Shown here piece by piece: positions 58,349 to 64,000 of a DNA stretch of 64,000 nt. The position numbers and the translations under genes are program-made. Numbering within the stretch: position 1 is the first letter of the stretch; every line of letters begins with the position of its first letter. The stretch comes from Pediococcus cellicola (lineage in GTDB: Bacteria > Bacillota > Bacilli > Lactobacillales > Lactobacillaceae). The DNA is taken from positions 62,001-126,000 of the forward strand of contig NZ_JQBR01000003.1 in NCBI RefSeq assembly GCF_001438655.1, written 5' to 3'. The notes beneath the pieces were generated by a model. That model was not told the DNA's origin, ran no database searches, and was given only the letters and a program-made list of their open reading frames with translations.

Positions 58349-59335
58349 CTAATTAACTGAATGAAATTGTTGCTCGGTTTGCAAGGGATATTCGCTAGGT
58401 TCACTGGCGTTGAGTAGTTCTGGTATCAAAACCACCCGCGTAATTGTTTGGTCATCATAAGGTTGCATATAATAGGCACCTTCATCAAGATCCATGTAAC
58501 CACGATACTGCGTGTAATCACAGCCACCTTCATTATCAGCCTTAACACCTTTAGGAATCTCCACACTATTTAAAATATGTGACAAAGCATTAATCGCACC
58601 ACTAGTTGTGGCCGCTTTTTCTGTATTTTGCCGAATAAATGCGGCGCGTACAAAACGAGAAACAGAGGTGTAATCACCAGGCAACCCAAGTGCACCACTC
58701 CCTAAGCCGTATGCATCTGATTCAAATTCACCATACTTCTTAGAGCTATGAGAAGTTGCTTTTAATTGCACATAATTATTCAAATTCTTTAAGTGCCACT
58801 GAAAATCGGGGCTATTCGTCATAACTTTAACAGGATCATCCATTACTTTCATCCCGTTTTCGTCTTGCTCTAAGACCACACAAGCTCCTGTTTTGTCTGC
58901 CACAATCCAATGTAGTGGGACGATCATTTTAAATAATTCATTTGCGATTGCCACAATATTCACATGATTAATTTTAGCTTTCAAATCTGCTACACTAGCT
59001 ACGTTTCCTAAAATCCAATTGATCACTTCATGGGGTGCCAAGTTTGTTTTCGTGGCTTCATTATGCTCAGCAAATTTTGCCAAGCCATCAAAATAAAGGG
59101 TTGCAGCTCCCACGCCCGCTTCATTGACACCATCAACCAGAATATACCCCTTTAGGTCACGGCCTGCACCAGCAAAACCTAATTTGGTATCAAATCCTGC
59201 TTCGGTGGCATCACTCTTAAAATGAAAATTTCTTGGTATGACAACAGGGCGACCGCCTAATTCAAATGAAAAATCCATTGTTCGCGCTAAAAACCAATTG
59301 CCCTCTGCGTTTTGATACATGACGCTTGTACACAT
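58349..59335 (-). CDS. Choloylglycine hydrolase family protein, penicillin V acylase-like
   Basis: 328 residues, an N-terminal nucleophile hydrolase. ATG 59335 (GAAGGAC upstream) is followed directly by the nucleophile C2, exposed when Met is removed. Other active-site residues are at expected places: R18 and D21 in LARTMDF, N174 in MTNSPDF, R227 in TSVSRFVRAAF. At the position where bile salt hydrolases carry Asn (LNFPG) this protein has Y81 (LYFDG), as in penicillin V acylases. The substrate may be penicillin V, acyl-homoserine lactones or other N-acyl amides; bile salt activity is less likely. Monocistronic. Confidence 0.9.
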   Translation of the reverse strand: MCTSVMYQNAEGNWFLARTMDFSFELGGRPVVIPRNFHFKSDATEAGFDTKLGFAGAGRDLKGYILVDGVNEAGVGAATLYFDGLAKFAEHNEATKTNLAPHEVINWILGNVASVADLKAKINHVNIVAIANELFKMIVPLHWIVADKTGACVVLEQDENGMKVMDDPVKVMTNSPDFQWHLKNLNNYVQLKATSHSSKKYGEFESDAYGLGSGALGLPGDYTSVSRFVRAAFIRQNTEKAATTSGAINALSHILNSVEIPKGVKADNEGGCDYTQYRGYMDLDEGAYYMQPYDDQTITRVVLIPELLNASEPSEYPLQTEQQFHSVN

Positions 59336-59510
59336 GTGTCCTTCACATCCCATCTCTAATTTATGCTAACTTTTAGTACATAGAAACAGTATATTCTGAT
59401 TAAAAATGCAATTCAAACAAAAAATTAAAATGCATCAAATTCAAAATAGGGATATAAAGATTATTTTTCTACGCAATTTCTTAAAAATGACGTTATTGCA
59501 CAGCAGTTAT

Positions 59511-59630
59511 GTTACACTACATGTATAAGGTGCCAAATCTTATCAGACAATTGTCTGACGCATGGTCAAACATGCCACACTATTATTAGTGTTAAACAGC
59601 CATCCCGACTACTTTGATGGCTGTTTTTTT
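59511..59630 (+). ncRNA. Predicted structured small RNA with its own promoter and terminator
   Basis: An extended -10 TG-T-TACACT (59511-59519) points to a start near 59526. From there five stems follow with little unpaired sequence: TAAG/CTTA (59526-59542), the 16-bp palindrome TCAGACAATTGTCTGA (59543-59558), GCATG-N6-CATGC (59560-59575), ACACTA-TTAT-TAGTGT (59577-59592) and AACAGCCATC-N11-GATGGCTGTT (59595-59625) with a T run. Such dense pairing without a reading frame argues for a noncoding RNA of about 105 nt. It ends before the GGDEF promoter, so it is probably independent, but a leader role is possible. No known family matched from memory. Confidence 0.6.
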
Positions 59631-59654
59631 GCTCCCAAATATAACATCTTTAAT

Positions 59655-59684
59655 TTGTGAAAGAATCGGATAATTTGTTATAAT
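59655..59684 (+). promoter_or_regulatory. Promoter of the first GGDEF gene
   Basis: TTGTGA (59655-59660), 18-bp spacer, TATAAT (59679-59684) with TG extension. Leader of about 70 nt ends in TTAAGAGATGA before the TTG start; the second GGDEF gene has nearly the same leader end. Confidence 0.7.
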
Positions 59685-59758
59685 TTGTACATTTACTACC
59701 CTAATATAGGAGTGGAATTTAATTCCATTAAAATTTATTAGTTAAGAGATGAATTACC

Positions 59759-60946
59759 TTGACACAACAGGCCTGGCTGATTTCCCCACTTTTTACGGGC
59801 GTTTTTGTCACCCTTGGCATTATTTTATTTTTTCAATTATTAGTGCGTTCTTTTGTTAATCATACTAACCAGGGCACGCAACCCCTTAATTACTTGGTGG
59901 GCCGCCTATCTCTTTTGAGTGTGGCTTACTTTTCTATCCTTGGCGTTTACTTTGAATTTGCAGCCGCCCAAACTAACCAAGACATCGCGTTCATAAATTT
60001 CCGCCTCTTGCTCTTGTCTTACGTGATCATTTTTTTAGGACAGCGCACGAGTCTAATTGTAATCCTTACGAGCATCATTGCCCGCTTACTACTTTTGGGG
60101 CCTAACGCTAGCACTTGGAACTTCATTTTATTAACCATTGTCATGTACCTTCTATTTTCCATAAATCTTCATTTGGTACGCAAATATCAAGCTAAACAAT
60201 ATTTATTAGTTGCTATTTTAGATGTCATTGTTCAAATCTTTTGGTTTGGCTTATACTTTATCCATTCAAAATCTTTGGGCATCATTTCTCTAAGGGATGC
60301 TTTTTACTACTGGGTGAGCTTTATGATCATGAATGCTTTCCTTTACTATGGCCTGATGTGGCTTAATAATGAAAATGATTATCTCACCACATTAGTGCAT
60401 CAAGCGACCTTTGATCCCTTAACACATTTAGAAAATTACTCAGTTTTCAAAAAAGACTTCACAACTCAATTTGAAGCTTTCCATCATGACAACCAATCGT
60501 TGGCGATGATCACGTTAGATATTGACTACTTTAAACGTGTCAACGATCAATACGGACATTTAGCTGGTAATAAGGTCTTAGCAGCCATGGGAGCCATCTT
60601 GTCTGAGGCGGTTGCCAAGATTCCAAATGCACATGCCTATCGGGTTGGTGGAGAAGAATTCAACATTTTACTGCCCAACACTGATTTAGAAGAAGCACAT
60701 GAATTTAGTCGTCAATTACAGGCACAGATTCGCCAGACGACTTTTTCAATTGCAGATTCAAAGGCAATTCATATTACCATCTCAATGGGTGTCACAACCT
60801 TACGAGAAAGTGATGTCACACAAAATCTTTTATACGAACGCGCTGATCAAATGCTGTATCATTCTAAAGGCGAGGGACGTGATCGGATTACCGTTTCACA
60901 AGAAGAGCCGCACGCCTCACTTTCTTCACAGCCTGAACGAGAGTAA
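59759..60946 (+). CDS. Membrane-bound GGDEF protein (diguanylate cyclase), unit 1
   Basis: 395 residues with a TTG start (AGAGATGA upstream; the same context recurs in unit 2). Residues 1-205 hold six or seven membrane helices; 215-375 are a GGDEF domain with DIDYFKRVNDQYGHLAGN, AYRVGGEEFNILLP (GGEEF active-site signature near 297) and ISMGVTTL. All catalytic residues look intact, so c-di-GMP synthesis is plausible. The RxxD inhibitory site normally five residues before GGEEF is absent (KIPNAHAYR). The next gene is an EAL-like protein 180 bp on. No known input domain is recognised in the membrane part. Confidence 0.9.
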   Translation: MTQQAWLISPLFTGVFVTLGIILFFQLLVRSFVNHTNQGTQPLNYLVGRLSLLSVAYFSILGVYFEFAAAQTNQDIAFINFRLLLLSYVIIFLGQRTSLIVILTSIIARLLLLGPNASTWNFILLTIVMYLLFSINLHLVRKYQAKQYLLVAILDVIVQIFWFGLYFIHSKSLGIISLRDAFYYWVSFMIMNAFLYYGLMWLNNENDYLTTLVHQATFDPLTHLENYSVFKKDFTTQFEAFHHDNQSLAMITLDIDYFKRVNDQYGHLAGNKVLAAMGAILSEAVAKIPNAHAYRVGGEEFNILLPNTDLEEAHEFSRQLQAQIRQTTFSIADSKAIHITISMGVTTLRESDVTQNLLYERADQMLYHSKGEGRDRITVSQEEPHASLSSQPERE

Positions 60947-61046
60947 TCATGTTTATTCAATTTTTCTGAAAAACAACTTTAATTTTTTCATTTCAAGTGC
61001 TAAACTATAACTATAAACAAAGCAAATTAAATAAAAAAAGCTCAGT

Positions 61047-61104
61047 CAATGTTTCGACATTGCACACGACCCATACTTGAGAAAGTCAAGTACGGGTCTT
61101 TTTT
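61047..61104 (+). terminator. Double hairpin with intrinsic terminator directly before the first EAL gene
   Basis: CAATGT-TTCG-ACATTG (61047-61062) is followed by GACCCATACTTGA / TCAAGTACGGGTC (61068-61098, one mismatch) and T6. Only 24 bp remain to the EAL start and they hold no promoter, so EAL expression seems to need read-through. A TTCAAGTG word at 60992-60999 could pair with the ACTTGA arm (61075-61080) and act as an antiterminator. That makes an attenuator likely, though a plain terminator of the GGDEF gene with leakage is possible. Confidence 0.7.
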
Positions 61105-61127
61105 ATTTAGGATTGGGGATGTAAGTG

Positions 61128-61829
61128 ATGATTAGATTTTGGGGACAACCACGTTTTTCGCGCAAGCCGCTAGCACCAGTAGGTTACGAACTTTTTATTC
61201 GTGAGGGATCTGCTAATAATTGGAAAGTTCCAAATGATTTTAGTAAATTCACAGCTGATCAAATTTGTGAATTATTGATGCAAACAACACCAAGATTACC
61301 GAAAAATATCCAAAACATCTCAATTAATTTAGATATCGATCAATTTATTGATCCTAAATTTTGCCAAACTTTATTTTCAGTCAAAAACAAACTTGCTGGT
61401 ATTCATTTAGCCATTGAATTGACTGAGCATGCGACCGTCCAAGGCACCACTGAAGATCAACTCATTGAAGCAGCTCGCCGTTACAACAGTGCTAATTTGT
61501 ATTTGATCCTCGATGATGTGGGGTCTGGTGATAATCAGCTAAAGCGCGTTCAGCTTTTAGATCCTTATGTCCATGAATACAAATTTGCCGTTCAGAATTT
61601 CCGTCCTGGTGTGACCCTTAATAAGATTATGCCTAAACTAACTTTCTGGCATGAACTAGCTAAAAAGAACCACAAACTGTTTACCATTGAAGGGGTTGAG
61701 TCCAAAGAGGACCTCCTCATTCTTTCGCACTACCAAGTTGATATGCTGCAAGGCTATGTTTTAGGCCGGCCAGTCTATCTGCCAACTCAAAACGATCCTT
61801 TAGGCAGCATTGCTGCTTGTTCTAATTAA
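61128..61829 (+). CDS. Cytosolic EAL-domain protein, unit 1
   Basis: 233 residues, a stand-alone EAL-like domain. Residues corresponding to the phosphodiesterase site are present: E21 in GYELFIRE, N67 in ISINLD, E97 in IELTE, D129-D130 in LILDDVGSG, K152 in EYKFAVQ, E188 in IEGVES and QGY at 208-210. The EAL and DDFGTG motifs are altered (ELF and DDVGSG), so activity is likely but not certain; a binding-only role is possible. ATG 61128 follows GGGGAT. It has no membrane part and pairs with the GGDEF gene before it. Confidence 0.85.
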   Translation: MIRFWGQPRFSRKPLAPVGYELFIREGSANNWKVPNDFSKFTADQICELLMQTTPRLPKNIQNISINLDIDQFIDPKFCQTLFSVKNKLAGIHLAIELTEHATVQGTTEDQLIEAARRYNSANLYLILDDVGSGDNQLKRVQLLDPYVHEYKFAVQNFRPGVTLNKIMPKLTFWHELAKKNHKLFTIEGVESKEDLLILSHYQVDMLQGYVLGRPVYLPTQNDPLGSIAACSN

Positions 61830-61851
61830 AACGTCATTTTTAACTCAGTAA

Positions 61852-61893
61852 AAACCGCCTGCTAGAAGTCAATTTCTGGCATGGCGATTTTTT
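61852..61893 (+). terminator. Terminator after EAL unit 1
   Basis: ACCGCCTGCTAGAA / TTTCTGGCATGGCG with minor bulges, followed by T6. Confidence 0.8.
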
Positions 61894-61920
61894 GTTTTCA
61901 AAACCTTTCTTGCGGATGCG

Positions 61921-61949
61921 TTATTGGGCAGCAATTTCTCTGCTATAAT
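61921..61949 (+). promoter_or_regulatory. Extended -10 promoter of the second GGDEF gene
   Basis: TG-C-TATAAT at 61941-61949 with a weak TTATTG 17 bp upstream. The same extended -10 type precedes the other genes of this locus. Confidence 0.65.
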
Positions 61950-62051
61950 AAAAATGAAAAGGTATTCTATATTAACTATTACAGGTATAAGGATTTTACA
62001 GCCTGGTTTTTAAAGCGACACCTTAATTATTTAGCTAAGAGATGAGACACA

Positions 62052-63212
62052 TTGACACAACATGTATGGTTACTATCCCCTTTGTTTACAGGTATTTTTG
62101 TGACATTAGGGGTCGTCGTTTTCTTTCAAATTTTAGCGCGAATGCTAATCTCCCACTCAGGAAGTTTTGCGCGTCCACTAAATTATCTTTCTGGTAGATT
62201 AGCGACATTTAGCGTTATTTATTTTTCTGTTTTGGCCATCTATTTTGAAATCGTTGTGGCTCGTTATACCCATGATCTAAACTTCGTTGATTTTCGTTTA
62301 TTACTACTCTTTTATGTGACCATTTATCTCAATAAACGGAGTAGTGTGACAATCATTCTAGTGAGTTCTCTAATGCGGATTTATTTATGGGGATTTAGTT
62401 CTGGTACCCTCTTATTTTTCCTATTTACGTGGGGGCTTTACACGCTCATCCTTGGACTAACCAGTATTTCAAGAAAACTCGAATTACGCCGTATCTATTT
62501 AATTGGCCTATTAGATGTCTTTGTTGGTGGCATGTGGCTGTTATTCGCTGAACTAAAATTACCTTATTTTGGAACAATTTCCACATCAAAGGCCCTGTAC
62601 AATTGGTTTAGCTTCGTAGTCATGAATGCCGTCCTTGAATTTGGAATTACACATTTAAACGCTGAAGATAATTACCTCACCTTACTAAGTCAGAAGGCTA
62701 CTACAGATCCTTTAACTAAGTTAAGTAACTATTTAGCTTTTAAAGAAGAATTTGCCTCTCAGTACGCCAAGTTTTACAACTTAAAGACTCCTCTGACAAT
62801 GGTGGCCATTGATATTGATTACTTTAAACGTGTCAATGATGATTATGGTCATCTCGCTGGCAATGTTATTTTAAAAGCCATAGCCAAAATTATTCTTACA
62901 GAGACGGCAAAAGTTCCCGAAGCCAAAGCTTATCGTGTCGGCGGTGAAGAATTTAACATTTTGCTACCTAATATGGATTTAAAGCAGGCCGGAATTTTCA
63001 GTCACCGCATCCAAGATCGCGTACGCTACCGCATCTTTACCGTAAACGACGAAGACCTCCGAATTACCCTATCTATGGGAGTCGCACAATTGCAAACAAG
63101 TGACATTTCAGCCAACCTCTTTTATGAGCGTGCTGATCAGATGCTCTACCACTCTAAAGGCCAAGGAAGAAATCAGATTTCACTTGAACCACAACAAGAC
63201 AAAAACAGTTAG
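62052..63212 (+). CDS. Membrane-bound GGDEF protein (diguanylate cyclase), unit 2
   Basis: 386 residues, a paralogue of the unit 1 protein along its whole length: the start TTG-ACACAACA, the first helix LSPLFTGIFVTLGVV, six or seven helices, then GGDEF with DIDYFKRVNDDYGHLAGN and AYRVGGEEFNILLP. RxxD site again missing (KVPEAKAYR). The two differ most in the helices between about 90 and 200, the likely sensor part, while the cyclase core is nearly the same. It is followed by a second EAL-like gene, so the pair is a duplicated module. Confidence 0.9.
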   Translation: MTQHVWLLSPLFTGIFVTLGVVVFFQILARMLISHSGSFARPLNYLSGRLATFSVIYFSVLAIYFEIVVARYTHDLNFVDFRLLLLFYVTIYLNKRSSVTIILVSSLMRIYLWGFSSGTLLFFLFTWGLYTLILGLTSISRKLELRRIYLIGLLDVFVGGMWLLFAELKLPYFGTISTSKALYNWFSFVVMNAVLEFGITHLNAEDNYLTLLSQKATTDPLTKLSNYLAFKEEFASQYAKFYNLKTPLTMVAIDIDYFKRVNDDYGHLAGNVILKAIAKIILTETAKVPEAKAYRVGGEEFNILLPNMDLKQAGIFSHRIQDRVRYRIFTVNDEDLRITLSMGVAQLQTSDISANLFYERADQMLYHSKGQGRNQISLEPQQDKNS

Positions 63213-63241
63213 TTTGTCACACTCAAACGGGCTGTTTTTTT
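63201..63241 (+). terminator. Terminator after GGDEF unit 2
   Basis: AACAG...CTGTT outer stem with inner TTTG-TCACACT-CAAA, followed by T7; it overlaps the last codons of the gene. Confidence 0.7.
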
Positions 63242-63303
63242 GTGAATTAGCCTAATTAAGTATGAATTTAGAAGCATTTGTCTGTAAAACATACAAAATT
63301 CTA

Positions 63304-63331
63304 TTGTGTTTTATGCTAGATGTGCTAGAAT
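63304..63331 (+). promoter_or_regulatory. Promoter of the second EAL gene
   Basis: TTGTGT (63304-63309), 16-bp spacer, TAGAAT (63326-63331) with TG extension. Unlike unit 1, this EAL gene therefore has its own promoter. Confidence 0.6.
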
Positions 63332-63418
63332 GATGTCGATATAAAACGCTTACCGAATAATAACATGTATCTTAATTATAGAAATCATTCTGGTATTAAA
63401 TGAATGGGGGCACCTATC

Positions 63419-64000
63419 ATGATAAGGTTTTGGGGACAATCTAAATTTAGCGTAGAGCCACTTAGTCCAATCAGTTATGAGTTCTTTTTACGTGAAAAAG
63501 ATGGTGACAGTTGGGTTCTACCACAGAATTTCAGTCAATTTCCACCCAGTCAAATAGCCGATTTACTTTTAAAAACAGTCCCAGCTATTCAAAAGAATTT
63601 TAAAGAAATCTCTATTAATCTGGATCCCGAACAATTTATTGATCAGGGATTTTGTCAAGCTCTGCATGCCATCAAGGCCCAGTTGCAGCCCATTATCTTA
63701 TCCGTTGAACTAACCGAGCATCCTGCCACCCCCATGATTTCTAATCAGCAAATTTTAGCAGCTGCCAAGAATTTTTATCACGCAGGAATCCACCTAATCG
63801 TTGACGATGTCGGCTTTGGTGATAACCAAATTGAGCGTGTGCGCATGCTCAATCCATGCGTACACGAATACAAATTCGCCATACAAAATTTTCGGAGTAT
63901 GCACAATATGGATCAGGTCATACCCGCCCTTAATTTCTGGAATCATGAAGCCAACATACATCATAAGCTGTTTACAGTCGAAGGTATTGAAAATCGTGAT
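63419..64000 (+). CDS. EAL-domain protein, unit 2, C-terminus outside window
   Basis: The first 194 residues are in the window. It is a paralogue of the unit 1 EAL protein: MIRFWGQ start, YEFFLRE (E of the EAL position), ISINLDPEQF, VELTEH, LIVDDVGFGDNQ, EYKFAIQNFR and TVEGIEN. The key acidic residues, Asn and Lys are kept. GGGGG lies 8 nt before ATG 63419. The gene probably continues for about 40 more codons. Confidence 0.85.
   Translation, partial: MIRFWGQSKFSVEPLSPISYEFFLREKDGDSWVLPQNFSQFPPSQIADLLLKTVPAIQKNFKEISINLDPEQFIDQGFCQALHAIKAQLQPIILSVELTEHPATPMISNQQILAAAKNFYHAGIHLIVDDVGFGDNQIERVRMLNPCVHEYKFAIQNFRSMHNMDQVIPALNFWNHEANIHHKLFTVEGIENRD

Larger units (their letters stand above)
59336..59758. 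other. Intergenic region between the hydrolase and the first GGDEF gene
   Basis: About 420 bp without protein gene. It contains the predicted small RNA (59526-59630) and the GGDEF promoter (59655-59684). The part 59336-59480 is AT-rich and holds the hydrolase promoter region. Confidence 0.6.

Noticed and set aside
59526-59630. Known c-di-GMP riboswitch before the GGDEF gene
   Set aside because: I see none of the conserved GEMM class I or class II sequence blocks, and the element terminates before the GGDEF promoter.

Overview
The window looks like a chromosomal segment of a low-to-mid GC Gram-positive of the family Lactobacillaceae (genus not resolved). The evidence is protein-level: a LysM/Apf-type surface protein, a KxYKxGKxW signal with an LPQTD-anchored mucus-type adhesin, a WxL/DUF916 cluster, two DUF1129 proteins, gpmA, cfa, the rsmG-parB-DUF951-ychF-DUF1129-guaB neighbourhood typical of Lactobacillales, PTS-based sugar uptake and sigma-A-like promoters with strong Shine-Dalgarno sites. 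I see no rRNA, tRNA, insertion sequence, prophage or CRISPR array.

Layout. 0-8 kb: an incomplete Big_2 surface protein, a LysM-Apf protein, a flavin-dependent oxidoreductase with a Rossmann partner, a degraded gene remnant, a PadR-DUF1129 pair, gpmA, a membrane-anchored protein and cfa. 8.3-19.2 kb: one giant adhesin gene with a lectin-like domain, MucBP-like region, about eleven 537-bp tandem MBG-type units, Mub-like repeats and a sortase signal; a one-base frameshift separates its signal peptide from the body. 19.6-25.1 kb: azlCD, a GNAT acetyltransferase, a D,D-carboxypeptidase, a VanSR-like two-component system and a small membrane protein. 25.1-34.7 kb: guaB, DUF1129, ychF, then a WxL cell-surface cluster lying between ychF and DUF951-parB-rsmG; no parA is seen. 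34.9-39.2 kb: a beta-glucoside PTS, a phospho-beta-glucosidase and a divergent RpiR regulator. 39.2-43.1 kb: a secreted protein, a GH25 lysozyme, a small membrane protein and a zinc alcohol dehydrogenase. 43.2-48.1 kb: a mupG-murQ-PTS-rpiR operon for N-acetylmuramic acid recycling with a consensus CRE. 48.2-59.3 kb: DUF1801, a secreted nuclease, two ABC exporter/TetR units flanking an AraC regulator, and a penicillin V acylase-like hydrolase. 59.5-64 kb: two tandem units, each with a membrane GGDEF (GGEEF) protein followed by an EAL-like protein; the second EAL gene runs off the window.

How it fits together. Much of the window concerns the cell envelope: adhesins, wall hydrolases, a wall-stress-type two-component system and muramic acid salvage. 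The right end is the most unusual part: a duplicated diguanylate cyclase/phosphodiesterase-type module in a lactic acid bacterium, preceded by a compact hairpin-rich RNA that ends in an intrinsic terminator, with a second hairpin/terminator directly before the first EAL gene. This is the best candidate for an undescribed regulatory system here.
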